From positions 124,001 through 188,000 of the forward strand of contig UQZO01000001.1 of NCBI GenBank assembly GCA_900545545.1: a DNA stretch of 64,000 bases, in the 5' to 3' direction. The notes below the pieces were generated by a model that saw only the letters and a list, made by a program, of their open reading frames with translations, was not told the origin of the DNA and did not search any database. This DNA is from an uncultured Subdoligranulum sp. (lineage in GTDB: Bacteria; Bacillota; Clostridia; Oscillospirales; Ruminococcaceae). Positions 43,355 to 52,404 of the stretch are shown here, one piece after another. The position numbers and the translations under genes are program-made. The first letter of the stretch is position 1; each line of letters begins with the position of its first letter.

Positions 43355-44677
43355 ATGTGGTACAACGAAGCTGTGGTCTATCAGATCTACCCGCTGGGGC
43401 TGTGCGGGGCGCCGCTGCAAAATGACGGTGATGCCGCCCAGGCCGAGCAGCACCGGCTGCTGCGGGTGCTGGATTGGGTGGACCACATCCAGAACCTGGG
43501 CGCGACCTGTGTGCTGTTCAACCCGCTGTTTGAGAGCGACGCCCACGGGTACGACACCCGGGACTACACCAAGGTGGACTGCCGTCTGGGCACCAATGAG
43601 GACCTGAAAACCGTCATCGACGCACTGCACAAAGCAGGCATTCGGGTTCTGCTGGACGGCGTTTTCAACCATGTGGGCCGCGGTTTCTGGGCCTTCAAGG
43701 ATGTGCAGGAAAAAAAGTGGGACAGCCTCTACAAGGATTGGTTCCACATCAGCTTTGACGGCAACACCAACTATAACGACGGTTTCTGGTACGAAGCCTG
43801 GGAGGGCTGCAACGAGCTGGTCAAGCTCAACCTGCAGAACCCGGCGGTCAAGCAGTATCTGTTTGACGTGGTGCGCGGCTGGGTACGGGATTACGACATC
43901 GACGGTTTGCGCCTGGATGTGGCCTACTGCCTGGACCTTGGTTTCCTCGCGGAACTGCGGAACCTTGCAAACGAAGTCAAGCCGGAGTTTGTGCTGGTGG
44001 GTGAGACGCTGCACGGCGACTACAACCGCTGGATGAATGACAACGCCTGCCACAGCGTGACCAACTACGAGTGTTATAAGGGGCTGTATTCCAGCTTCAA
44101 CACCGGCAATATGCACGAGATCAGCTACAGCCTCAACCGTCAGTTCGGTTCGGAACCCTGGTGCCTGTACACCGGCAAGCATCTGCTCAGCTTTGTGGAT
44201 AACCACGATGTGACCCGTGTGGCCACCATCCTTACGGATAAAGCCTGCATCAAGCCGCTGTACGGCCTGCTGTTCGGCATGCCGGGCGTACCGGCGGTCT
44301 ACTACGGCAGCGAATGGGGCGTCGAGGGCGACAAGAAAAACGGCGATCCCACCCTGCGCCCGGCCATCGAAAAGCCGGAGGAAAACGACCTGACCCAGTG
44401 GATCTCGCTGCTGGCGCAGGCGCGCACTTCCAGCCCGGCCCTGTGCAACGGCAGCTACCGCAACGTGCTGGTCCAGCCCAAACAGCTGATTTTCGAGCGC
44501 CGCACCGATGACGAGCGGGTGCTGGTGGCCATCAACGCTGACAGCGCTCCCTATGTGGCCCACTTTGATGCAGGCTGCGGCATGGCCATGGACCTGATTA
44601 CCGGTGAGCCCCATGACTTCGGCGGCGGCAGTGAGCTGCCTCCCTACAGCTGCGCCTTCTGGAAGATGGAACGCTGA
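43355..44677 (+). CDS. GH13 alpha-glucosidase / maltodextrin hydrolase-like enzyme
   Basis: A 440-residue cytoplasmic glycoside hydrolase of family 13; there is no signal peptide. Conserved regions are DGVFNHVG (region I, 101-108), DGLRLDVA with nucleophile Asp188, VGETLH with acid Glu217 and SFVDNHD with Asp285. It lacks an extended N-terminal domain, so it is close to small maltodextrin glucosidases or neopullulanase-like enzymes acting on imported oligosaccharides; exact specificity cannot be read. ATG 43355 follows aggaggaa, 50 bases after the membrane protein gene, and it may share its promoter. Confidence 0.9.
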   Translation: MWYNEAVVYQIYPLGLCGAPLQNDGDAAQAEQHRLLRVLDWVDHIQNLGATCVLFNPLFESDAHGYDTRDYTKVDCRLGTNEDLKTVIDALHKAGIRVLLDGVFNHVGRGFWAFKDVQEKKWDSLYKDWFHISFDGNTNYNDGFWYEAWEGCNELVKLNLQNPAVKQYLFDVVRGWVRDYDIDGLRLDVAYCLDLGFLAELRNLANEVKPEFVLVGETLHGDYNRWMNDNACHSVTNYECYKGLYSSFNTGNMHEISYSLNRQFGSEPWCLYTGKHLLSFVDNHDVTRVATILTDKACIKPLYGLLFGMPGVPAVYYGSEWGVEGDKKNGDPTLRPAIEKPEENDLTQWISLLAQARTSSPALCNGSYRNVLVQPKQLIFERRTDDERVLVAINADSAPYVAHFDAGCGMAMDLITGEPHDFGGGSELPPYSCAFWKMER

Positions 44678-44696
44678 TTTCCCATTGATAAAAACG

Positions 44697-44736
44697 AAAA
44701 TCCCTGCGGAGAAATTTTCTCCGCAGGGATTTTTTA
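44697..44736. terminator. Bidirectional terminator between the GH13 gene and gltD
   Basis: AAAATCCCTGCGGAGAAA and its complement ending in GATTTTTT make a stem of about 15 bp with T runs on both strands. Confidence 0.92.
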
Positions 44737-44743
44737 TGGTTTT

Positions 44744-46216
44744 TTACAGGTTGGTGTAGCCCATCAGGCTGTTGTCCACCACAGCGGCGGTGTCACGGCC
44801 TTCCCGCAGGGCCCAGACGACCAGGCTCTGGCCGCGGCGCATATCGCCGCAGGCAAAAACGCCCGGTACGTTGGTGGTGTAGTGAGCGTCCGCCACAGTG
44901 CCGCGGGCCGTCAGGTCCACACCGAAGGCGTCGGCCACATAGGATTCGCAGCCCACGAACCCGGCGGCGATCAGCACCAGGTCGCAGTCCACGGTAAATT
45001 CCTCCCCGGTGGGCACCATCTGGCGGCGGCCATCCACCACCTGGCTCTCCAGCTTTTCCAGCAACGCGCCGCAGACCTGCCCGGCCTCGTTCTTGTAGAA
45101 CTCCTTCACGGTGGTCTGGTAGACGCGGGGATCACATCCAAACCTGGCAATGGCTTCCTGCTGGCCGTAGTCGGTTTTCAGCACGCGGGGCCATTCCGGC
45201 CAGTCGTTGCCAGGCGCGCGTTCGGCAGGCGGGCAGGGCATCATTTCCAGCTGCAATACGCTCTCGCAGCCCTGGCGGATGGCGGTGCCCACACAGTCGT
45301 TGCCGGTATCGCCGCCGCCGATGACCAGCACCCGTTTGCCTTCGGCAGTAATGGCTCTGCCGTCGGCAAAGTCGGAATCCAGCAGGCTGCGAGTCACGCT
45401 GGTCAGGTAATCCACCGCAAAGTAGATGCCGCCTGCGTCCCGGCCGGGAGCGTTGAGATCCCGGGGCTGTTTGGCACCGCAGCAAAGCACAACGGCGTCA
45501 TACTGGGATTTCAGCTCCTCGGCGCTGATGTTGCCGCCTACGTTGGCGTTCATCACAAACTCGATGCCTTCGTCCTGCAGAATCTTCATCCGGCGGTCGA
45601 TGACCCACTTTTCCAGCTTCATGTTGGGGATGCCGTACATCAGCAGACCGCCGGGGCGGTCCTCCCGCTCGTAGATAGTTACCTTGTGACCGCGCTTGTT
45701 CAAAAGGTCGGCCACCGAAAGGCCCGCAGGGCCGGCGCCGACCACCGCCACCTTTTTGCCGGTGCGGGTGGGCGGCGGCACTGCATGGATGGCGCCGTTT
45801 TCATAGCCGTATTCCACAATGGCGCGCTCGTTCTCTTTGACGGTGACGGGCTCCCCGGTGGTCATGCCGCAGGTGCAGGCCGCCTCACACAGGGCAGGGC
45901 AGACCCGGCTGGTGAACTCGGGGAAGCGGTTGGTGGCAATCAGTCGGTGCACAGCCAGGTTCCACTTGCCCTGATAGATCAGGTCGTTCCACTCAGGGAT
46001 AAGGTTATTCAGCGGGCAGCCGCTGTACATGCCGCCCAGCAGCATACCGCTCTGGCAGAAAGGCACGCCGCAGTCCATGCAGCGGGCACCCTGGGCTTGC
46101 TGTTCCTCTGCCAGCAGCGGCAGATGGAACTCTTTGAAATTCTGAATGCGTTCTTCGGGCGGCAGTTCCAGGCTGGTCTGCCGTTCGATCTCCATAAATC
46201 CTGTCGGTTTACCCAT
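44744..46216 (-). CDS. gltD: Glutamate synthase small subunit
   Basis: NADPH-dependent beta subunit of glutamate synthase, which passes electrons to the large subunit. The 490-residue protein has N-terminal cluster ligands (CMDCGVPFC, then GCPLNNLIP and a further C-x3-C pair in [12 protein letters not shown]), an FAD motif [17 protein letters not shown] (about 150), the NADP motif [15 protein letters not shown] (about 288) and a closing [15 protein letters not shown]. It begins 14 bases after gltB, with aagggaggca as its ribosome site. Confidence 0.96.
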   Translation of the reverse strand: MGKPTGFMEIERQTSLELPPEERIQNFKEFHLPLLAEEQQAQGARCMDCGVPFCQSGMLLGGMYSGCPLNNLIPEWNDLIYQGKWNLAVHRLIATNRFPEFTSRVCPALCEAACTCGMTTGEPVTVKENERAIVEYGYENGAIHAVPPPTRTGKKVAVVGAGPAGLSVADLLNKRGHKVTIYEREDRPGGLLMYGIPNMKLEKWVIDRRMKILQDEGIEFVMNANVGGNISAEELKSQYDAVVLCCGAKQPRDLNAPGRDAGGIYFAVDYLTSVTRSLLDSDFADGRAITAEGKRVLVIGGGDTGNDCVGTAIRQGCESVLQLEMMPCPPAERAPGNDWPEWPRVLKTDYGQQEAIARFGCDPRVYQTTVKEFYKNEAGQVCGALLEKLESQVVDGRRQMVPTGEEFTVDCDLVLIAAGFVGCESYVADAFGVDLTARGTVADAHYTTNVPGVFACGDMRRGQSLVVWALREGRDTAAVVDNSLMGYTNL

Positions 46217-46230
46217 TGTTGCTGCCTCCC

Positions 46231-49200
46231 TTACTTGGCGTTTTTCATCGCGTAGAATGCTTCGATTTGGGCCTGTTCGCTGTCCTCGCCCTTCTCTTCC
46301 ATCTGGGCAATCAGGCGCAGCATCTTGTCGTAGTCATGGGGCAGGACCTTCTTGAACTTGGGCAGATACTCGCCGAAGTTGTCAAGGATTTCCTTGCCGC
46401 GGGGCGAACCGGTCAGTTCCACGTGCTCGCGGATCAGGTCTTTCAGCAGCGAAACATCGTACTTGTGTTCCACCGGCTCCAGGCTGACCATGTCTTTGTT
46501 CACATGCTTGTAGAAATCCCAGTCCTCATCCAGCACGTAGGCGATGCCGCCGCTCATACCGGCCGCAAAGTTTTTGCCGGTCTTGCCCAGCACCACCACA
46601 GTGCCGCCGGTCATATATTCGCAGCCGTGGTCGCCCACGCCTTCCACAACAGCCACCGCGCCGGAATTGCGCACGCAGAAACGTTCACCGGCTACGCCGT
46701 TGATGAAGGCTTTGCCGCCGGTGGCGCCGTACAGGGCCACGTTGCCGATGACGATGTTGTCGCTGCGGTCAAAGGCTGCCTCCTTGGGCGGGTAGACGAT
46801 CAGTTTGCCGCCGCTCAGGCCCTTGCCCATATAGTCGTTGGAATCGCCCACCAGTTCCAGGGTCAGGCCCTTGGGCAGGAAAGCACCGAAGCTCTGGCCG
46901 CCGTAACCGTGGCATACCACATGGAAGGTATCGTCAGGCAGGGTGTTGCCGAATTTGGCGGTGATCTCGCTGCCGAAGATGGTGCCGAAGGCACGGTCGG
47001 TGTTGCCCACATCCAGGGTGACAGTCATGGGCTTGGGCTCGGCCATGTCGAAGGATTTCTTGAACTTCTTCATCAGCACCCGCATGTCGGGGGTCTTTTC
47101 CAGGCCGAAGTTGTAGACATTCTTGGGGTCGAAGTGGATGCTGCTGTCCGGCACCAGCGGGTTGCTCAGCAGGGCGCTGAGATCCAGTTCACTGGCGCGG
47201 GAACCAGCGGGCACTTCCTTGACTTTCAAAAGATCGGTGCGGCCCACCAGTTCATCCACGGTACGCACGCCCAGTTTGGCCATATACTCCCGCAGGTCTT
47301 CTGCCATAAAGCGCATGAAGTTCATCACGTACTCCGGCTTGCCCTTGAACCGCTTGCGCAGTTCGGGGTTCTGGGTGCAGATGCCCATGGGGCAGGTGTC
47401 CAGGTTGCAGACGCGCATCATCACACAGCCCATGGCCACCAGGGGGCCGGTGCCAAAGCCGAATTCCTCGGCGCCCAGCAAGGCGGCGATAGCCACGTCG
47501 CGGCCGCTCATCAGTTTGCTGTCGGCTTCAATGCGCACACGGCTGCGCAGACCGTTCATGATCAGGCACTGGTGTGCTTCGGCAATGCCCAGCTCCCAGG
47601 GCAGGCCGGCGTTGTGGATGGAGTTGCGGGGCGCGGCACCCGTACCGCCGTCAAAGCCGGAAATCAGGATGACCTCGGCACCGGCCTTGGCCACACCGGC
47701 GGCAATGGTACCGACACCGGCCTCACTGACCAGCTTGACGTTGATGGCTGCCTTGCGGTTGGCGCACTTCAGGTCGTAGATCAGCTGGGCCAGGTCCTCG
47801 ATGGAGTAGACGTCATGGTGCGGCGGGGGAGAGATCAGCCCCACGCCGGTGGTGGAGTTGCGGGTCTTGGCAACCCAGGGGTAGACCTTGGCGCCGGGCA
47901 GCTGGCCGCCCTCGCCGGGCTTGGCGCCCTGGGCCATCTTGATCTGGATCTCGCTGGCGGAAACCAGGTATTTGCTGGTCACGCCGAAGCGGGCGGACGC
48001 CACCTGCTTGATGGCGGAGTTGCGCTCGGTGCCGTAACGGTCTTCGGCCTCGCCGCCCTCGCCGGTGTTGGATTTGCCGCCCAGGCGGTTCATGGCGACG
48101 GCCATGCACTCGTGGGCTTCCTCGGAAAGAGCACCGTAGCTCATGGCAGCGGTCTTGAAGCGCTTGACGATGGACTCGACGCTTTCCACTTCTTCCAGCG
48201 GCACGCCCTGCTCGGGGTAGTTGAATTCCAGCAGGCTGCGCAGATGCATCTCGTCGCCGCCCTCGTTGGCGACGGCCTTGGTGTACTGCTTGAAGGTATC
48301 ATAGTTGCCGGTCCAGCAGGCCTGCTGCAGCAGATGAATGGTCTGCGGGTTGTACAGGTGCTGCTCCGCAGCGGGGCCGCTGCGGAACTTGTGGGCACCC
48401 AGGCTGGGCAGCTCGCGGTTGATGTCCAGCCCCAGGGGATCGAAAGCTTCCTGATGACGGGCTTCCAGATCATCCTGGATATCATGGATGGTGATGCCGC
48501 CCACGCGGGAGATGGTGTTGGTAAAGTACTTGTCGACCACTTCCTTGCTCAGGCCCAGCGCCTCAAAGATCTGGCTGCCTGCATAGGACTGGATGGTGGA
48601 GATGCCCATCTTGGAGGCAATCTTCACGATGCCGGCCAGAACCGCCTTGTTGTAGTCCTGCACGGCGGCGTAGTAGTCCTTATCCAGCAGCCCTTCGTCG
48701 ATGAGGTTGCCGATGGTCTGCTGTGCCAGGTAGGGATTGATGGCGCTGGCGCCATAGCCCAGCAGGGTGGCGAAATCGTGCACCAGGCGGGGCTCGCCGC
48801 TTTCGAGAATGAGGGCCATGGCAGTGCGCTTGCGGGTGCGGACGAGGTACTTGCTCACGGCACCCACGGCCAGCAGGCTGGGGATGGCCACATGGTATTC
48901 GTCGATCTCACGGTCGGAGAGGATCAGGATGTTGGCACCGTCGCGGTAGGCGCGGTCCACATCCACAAAAAGGCGTTCGATGGCCTTCTCCAGATCGGTG
49001 TTCTTATAGTAGCAGATGGACAGCGTTTCCACCTTGAAACCGGGCACATGCATGGACTTGATCTTGAGCAGGTCGGTTTCGGTCAGGATGGGGTTGTCAA
49101 TTTTCAGCACCTTGCAGTTGTCGGCTTCCTCTTCCAGCAGGTTACCCTGGGCGCCCACATAGACGGTGGTGGAGGTGACGATTTTCTCCCGCAGGGCGTC

Positions 49201-50781
49201 GATGGGCGGGTTGGTAACCTGGGCGAACATCTGTTTGAAGTATTCAAACAGGGAAGGCCGGGTGTGGCTCAGTACTGCCAGCGGGGTATCGCTGCCCATG
49301 GCACCGGCAGGCTCACCGCCGTTCTTTGCCATGGGCAGGATGATGGTGGAAACATCCTCGTAGCGGTAGCCGAAGGCCTTCTGCAGCTGGACCAGCTGCT
49401 CTTTGTTGTAGATGGGCGCGCGCTTGTTGGGCACTTTCAGGGAGGAAAGGTCCACCAGGTTGCGGTCCAGCCATTCGCCGTAGGGCTGGCGGCTGGCGTA
49501 ATCATTCTTCAGCTTCTCGTCGTCGACAAGTTCGCCCTTCCGGGTGTCCACCAGCAGCATCTTGCCGGGGCGCAGGCGGTCCTTGCGCACCACCTGGTCG
49601 GCGGGAATATCCAGCACGCCCACTTCACTGGAAAGGATCAGGCGTCCGTCCTTGGTGATATAGTAGCGGCTGGGGCGCAGGCCGTTGCGGTCCAGCACGG
49701 CGCCCATCACGTCGCCGTCGCTGAACAGGATGCTGGCGGGGCCGTCCCAGGGTTCCAGCATGGTGGCGTAATACTGGTAGAAGTCCCGCTTCTTGGCATC
49801 CATGGCCTGGTTGTTGCTCCAGGGCTCGGGGATGGTGACCATCACGGCCAGGGGCAGATCCATGCCGTTCATTACCATGAATTCCAGGGTGTTATCCAGC
49901 ATGGCAGAGTCGGAACCGCCCTGGTTGACGATGGGCAGCACCTTGGTCATGTCGTCTTTCAGGTAGTTGGATCCGATGGTCTCCTCGCGGGCCAGCATGG
50001 TATCCACGTTGCCGCGGATAGTGTTGATCTCGCCGTTGTGCAGAATCAGGCGGTTGGGGTGGGCGCGGTTCCAGCTGGGCGCCGTGTTGGTAGAAAAGCG
50101 GCTGTGCACCATGCCGATGGCGGATTCGTAGTCGGCATCCTGCAGGTCAGGGTAGAACAGCCGCAGCTCGTTGACCAGGAACATGCCCTTGTAGACGATG
50201 GTGCGGCTGGAAAGGCTGCACACGTAGGTGTTGGGGCTGGACTGCTCAAACACGCGGCGGGCTACATACAGGCGGCGGTCAAAGGCAACACCGCATTCCA
50301 GCCGGGCCGGTTTGCTCACAAAGCCCTGCCAGATGCTGGGCATGCAGTCCCGGGCTTTGTTGCCCAGCACTTCGGGGCAGATGGGTACTTCGCGCCAGCC
50401 CAGAAACGGCAGCCCCTCTTTTTTGCAGACGATCTCAAACAGTTTCTTGGCCTGGTTGCGGCGCAGTTCATCCTGCGGGAAAAAGAACATGCCAATGCCG
50501 TATTCCCGTTCTTTGCCCAGCTCAATGCCCAGCTCGGCTGCAGCCTTCTGGAAGAACTTGTCGCTGATCTGCGTCAGAATACCGACACCGTCACCGGTTT
50601 TGCCCTCGGCATCCTTGCCGGCGCGGTGCTCCAGATGTTCAACAATCTGCAGGGCATCCTCAATGGTTTTATGGGTCTTGCGGCCTTTGATGTCTACCAC
50701 CGCGCCGATACCACAGTTATCGTGTTCAAAGCGCGGATCGTACAGGCCGGCAGGCTTTTGCATCGTAGTAAAGTCTTGCAC
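46231..50781 (-). CDS. gltB: Glutamate synthase large subunit
   Basis: Makes glutamate from glutamine and 2-oxoglutarate. The 1516-residue protein has an N-terminal class II amidotransferase domain whose catalytic Cys is in HDNCGIGAV after a short propeptide. Central and FMN-binding synthase domains follow, with the 3Fe-4S ligands in RVCNLDTCPMGICTQ. The C-terminal beta-helix (GXXG repeats such as GKGLSGGKLIVYP and GATGGKAFINGVAGERFCVRNSG) completes it. GTG 50781 is preferred, as gaaggagag lies eight bases ahead; ATG 50763 has no ribosome site. The leader holds a terminator hairpin described separately. Confidence 0.96.
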   Translation of the reverse strand: MQDFTTMQKPAGLYDPRFEHDNCGIGAVVDIKGRKTHKTIEDALQIVEHLEHRAGKDAEGKTGDGVGILTQISDKFFQKAAAELGIELGKEREYGIGMFFFPQDELRRNQAKKLFEIVCKKEGLPFLGWREVPICPEVLGNKARDCMPSIWQGFVSKPARLECGVAFDRRLYVARRVFEQSSPNTYVCSLSSRTIVYKGMFLVNELRLFYPDLQDADYESAIGMVHSRFSTNTAPSWNRAHPNRLILHNGEINTIRGNVDTMLAREETIGSNYLKDDMTKVLPIVNQGGSDSAMLDNTLEFMVMNGMDLPLAVMVTIPEPWSNNQAMDAKKRDFYQYYATMLEPWDGPASILFSDGDVMGAVLDRNGLRPSRYYITKDGRLILSSEVGVLDIPADQVVRKDRLRPGKMLLVDTRKGELVDDEKLKNDYASRQPYGEWLDRNLVDLSSLKVPNKRAPIYNKEQLVQLQKAFGYRYEDVSTIILPMAKNGGEPAGAMGSDTPLAVLSHTRPSLFEYFKQMFAQVTNPPIDALREKIVTSTTVYVGAQGNLLEEEADNCKVLKIDNPILTETDLLKIKSMHVPGFKVETLSICYYKNTDLEKAIERLFVDVDRAYRDGANILILSDREIDEYHVAIPSLLAVGAVSKYLVRTRKRTAMALILESGEPRLVHDFATLLGYGASAINPYLAQQTIGNLIDEGLLDKDYYAAVQDYNKAVLAGIVKIASKMGISTIQSYAGSQIFEALGLSKEVVDKYFTNTISRVGGITIHDIQDDLEARHQEAFDPLGLDINRELPSLGAHKFRSGPAAEQHLYNPQTIHLLQQACWTGNYDTFKQYTKAVANEGGDEMHLRSLLEFNYPEQGVPLEEVESVESIVKRFKTAAMSYGALSEEAHECMAVAMNRLGGKSNTGEGGEAEDRYGTERNSAIKQVASARFGVTSKYLVSASEIQIKMAQGAKPGEGGQLPGAKVYPWVAKTRNSTTGVGLISPPPHHDVYSIEDLAQLIYDLKCANRKAAINVKLVSEAGVGTIAAGVAKAGAEVILISGFDGGTGAAPRNSIHNAGLPWELGIAEAHQCLIMNGLRSRVRIEADSKLMSGRDVAIAALLGAEEFGFGTGPLVAMGCVMMRVCNLDTCPMGICTQNPELRKRFKGKPEYVMNFMRFMAEDLREYMAKLGVRTVDELVGRTDLLKVKEVPAGSRASELDLSALLSNPLVPDSSIHFDPKNVYNFGLEKTPDMRVLMKKFKKSFDMAEPKPMTVTLDVGNTDRAFGTIFGSEITAKFGNTLPDDTFHVVCHGYGGQSFGAFLPKGLTLELVGDSNDYMGKGLSGGKLIVYPPKEAAFDRSDNIVIGNVALYGATGGKAFINGVAGERFCVRNSGAVAVVEGVGDHGCEYMTGGTVVVLGKTGKNFAAGMSGGIAYVLDEDWDFYKHVNKDMVSLEPVEHKYDVSLLKDLIREHVELTGSPRGKEILDNFGEYLPKFKKVLPHDYDKMLRLIAQMEEKGEDSEQAQIEAFYAMKNAK

Positions 50782-50812
50782 TGTAAACTCTCCTTCCCGG
50801 TATTCCACCACA

Positions 50813-50904
50813 CGCCGCCAGGAAAAAACTTCCTGGTGGCGACAAAAAAAGGACGTCCGCCTGCCGGAAGCGCACGGCTCCGGCGGGTGAACGTCCTTGT
50901 TCTT
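50813..50904 (-). promoter_or_regulatory. gltBD leader with terminator hairpin (putative attenuator)
   Basis: On the minus strand, starting a few bases after the predicted transcription start, a long hairpin (outer arms ACGTCC 50891-50896 with GGACGT 50851-50856, inner arms TCCGGC/GCCGGA at 50879-50884 and 50863-50868) is followed by seven T residues (50850-50844): a typical terminator. A second hairpin, CGCCACCAGGAA (50841-50830) / TTCCTGGCGGCG (50824-50813), follows before the ribosome site. Transcripts must pass the first hairpin to reach gltB, so conditional read-through is implied. Confidence 0.75.
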
Positions 50905-50910
50905 GCCTAT

Positions 50911-50939
50911 ACTATACCATAGAATGCGTCCCTTGACAA
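50911..50939 (-). promoter_or_regulatory. gltBD promoter
   Basis: Minus strand TTGTCA (50939-50934), 17-base spacer, TATAGT (50916-50911) with an extended TGG. No other promoter-like sequence lies between the leader terminator and gltB. Confidence 0.82.
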
Positions 50940-51018
50940 TCGCAAAACAAAAGTTTTTTACGAAATTAACGCAAAAATGGCATTAAAATTAAAAATCGGC
51001 AGGCAGAACTTAATTTAA

Positions 51019-51471
51019 TTATGTGTTCTGGTGATTCTGGGCCTTCAGCTCTGCCAGAATCTGAGCCAGCAGCTCCTCCTGGGTGGGACCGGCCGGTTTG
51101 CGGGCGGCCTCCTCGGCAGCTTTTTTGCGCTGCCCGATGCGCATCAGTCTGCCCATGAATTTGACCAGGCAGAACAGCACAAAGGCCATGATGACAAAAT
51201 TGATCACGGCGGACAGGAAGGCACCGATGCGCAGCGGGTCCGCGCCATTGGGCAGCGGGATCACCACATTGCTGAAATCGGTGGAGAAGGCAATGCCCAG
51301 CAGCGGGTTGAGGATATCCCCGGTGAGGGAGGATACGATGGCCTGGAAGGAGGCGCCGATAATAACGCCGACGGCCATATCCATCACATTGCCTTTGAGG
51401 GCAAACGCCCGGAACTCATCCAGAAATTTGCGGGAGTGTTCCAACCCCTGCTTTACGTGATTCTGGTTCAT
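51019..51471 (-). CDS. mscL: Large-conductance mechanosensitive channel
   Basis: Homopentameric emergency-release channel opened by membrane tension in hypo-osmotic shock. The 150-residue protein has the amphipathic N-terminal helix leading into TM1 (EFRAFALKGNVMDMAVGVIIGASFQAIV), a periplasmic loop, TM2 (INFVIMAFVLFCLVKFMGRL) and a charged C-terminal helix (QEELLAQILAELKAQ). It starts 22 bases after mrp on the same strand and probably shares its promoter at 52362-52390. No clear terminator follows before the gltB promoter. Confidence 0.96.
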   Translation of the reverse strand: MNQNHVKQGLEHSRKFLDEFRAFALKGNVMDMAVGVIIGASFQAIVSSLTGDILNPLLGIAFSTDFSNVVIPLPNGADPLRIGAFLSAVINFVIMAFVLFCLVKFMGRLMRIGQRKKAAEEAARKPAGPTQEELLAQILAELKAQNHQNT

Positions 51472-51493
51472 GGTCAGTTCCTTTCGGCCCGGG

Positions 51494-52318
51494 TTACTGC
51501 TTCAGCAGCTTTGCCACGGCATCGGCGGCACCGTTCAGGTAGTCGCCTGCGTACATCTCGATCATGCCGGCATCGGCCTCTTTGGACAGTTCGGGATCGA
51601 TGGGCATCTTGGCCAGAACCGACAGCTGATATTTGCCGGCGATCTCATCCACATGGCTGTCGCCGAACACGTTGATGTGCTTGCCGCAGTCAGGGCAGAC
51701 GGCATAGCTCATGTTTTCCACCAGGCCCAGGATGGGTACATTCATCATCTTGGCCATCTGCACGGCCTTGCCAACGATCATGCTGACAAGTTCCTGCGGG
51801 CTGGAAACGATGATGATGCCGTCCACCGGCAGCGTCTGGAAGACGGTCAGCGGCACGTCACCGGTTCCCGGAGGCATGTCCACAAACAGGAAATCCACAT
51901 CCCAGATGACTTCCTGCCAGAACTGTTTGACGGCGCCCGCAATGACGGGACCACGCCAGACAACGGGGGCCTCGGGATCATCCAGCAGCAGGTTGATGCT
52001 CATGATCTCGACGCCGGTGCGGCCGGAGATGGGGTTGATGGATTCGCCGTCGCCGGTGGCGGGGCCCTTTACGCCGAACAGGCGGGGAATGGACGGGCCG
52101 GTGATGTCGGCGTCCAGCACGCCGGCCTTGTAGCCAAGGCGGCGCATGGCAACGGCCAGCATGGAGCTGGTCATGCTTTTACCAACACCGCCCTTGCCGG
52201 ACACAACGCCGATGACCTTCTTGATGCGGCTTCTCGGGTGCGGCGGTTCGTGCTGCGGTGCACGGTGATCACAATTCGCACTGCAAGTGCTGCAATTGTG
52301 GGTACATTCTTCACTCAT
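51494..52318 (-). CDS. mrp: Mrp/NBP35-family P-loop iron-sulfur carrier
   Basis: Scaffold/carrier ATPase for Fe-S clusters. The 274-residue protein has an N-terminal Cys cluster (Cys5, Cys9, Cys12, Cys16 in CTHNCSTCSANC) as in NBP35-type members, a deviant Walker A GKGGVGKSMT (about 41-50), DADITGPSIPR, the VDMPPGTGDVPLT segment and the cluster-binding CPDC pair (NMSYAVCPDCGKH). Start ATG 52318 follows aaggagca. First gene of a likely mrp-mscL operon. Confidence 0.94.
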   Translation of the reverse strand: MSEECTHNCSTCSANCDHRAPQHEPPHPRSRIKKVIGVVSGKGGVGKSMTSSMLAVAMRRLGYKAGVLDADITGPSIPRLFGVKGPATGDGESINPISGRTGVEIMSINLLLDDPEAPVVWRGPVIAGAVKQFWQEVIWDVDFLFVDMPPGTGDVPLTVFQTLPVDGIIIVSSPQELVSMIVGKAVQMAKMMNVPILGLVENMSYAVCPDCGKHINVFGDSHVDEIAGKYQLSVLAKMPIDPELSKEADAGMIEMYAGDYLNGAADAVAKLLKQ

Positions 52319-52361
52319 GATGTTTTGCTCCTTACCATAAAAATGCGCTCAGGCAACCTAT

Positions 52362-52393
52362 AGTATATCAAAAATGCCTTGTTATTGCAAGGC
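52362..52393 (-). promoter_or_regulatory. mrp promoter overlapping the punA terminator
   Basis: Minus strand TTGCAA (52390-52385), 17-base spacer, TATACT (52367-52362). The same DNA forms the punA terminator: GCCTTG (52393-52388), a six-base loop, CAAGGC (52381-52376), then ATTTTT; the -35 box covers part of the stem and loop. Confidence 0.8.
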
Positions 52394-52404
52394 TGCGCGC
52401 GGTG

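Noticed and set aside
44882..46255. Long plus-strand open frame opposite gltD
   Set aside because: Antisense shadow; gltD carries all expected Fe-S, FAD and NADP motifs on the other strand.
46216..50922. Very long open frame (about 1570 codons) on the plus strand opposite gltB
   Set aside because: It is an antisense shadow caused by strong G/C use at codon third positions. The opposite strand encodes an intact, recognisable glutamate synthase with all motifs.
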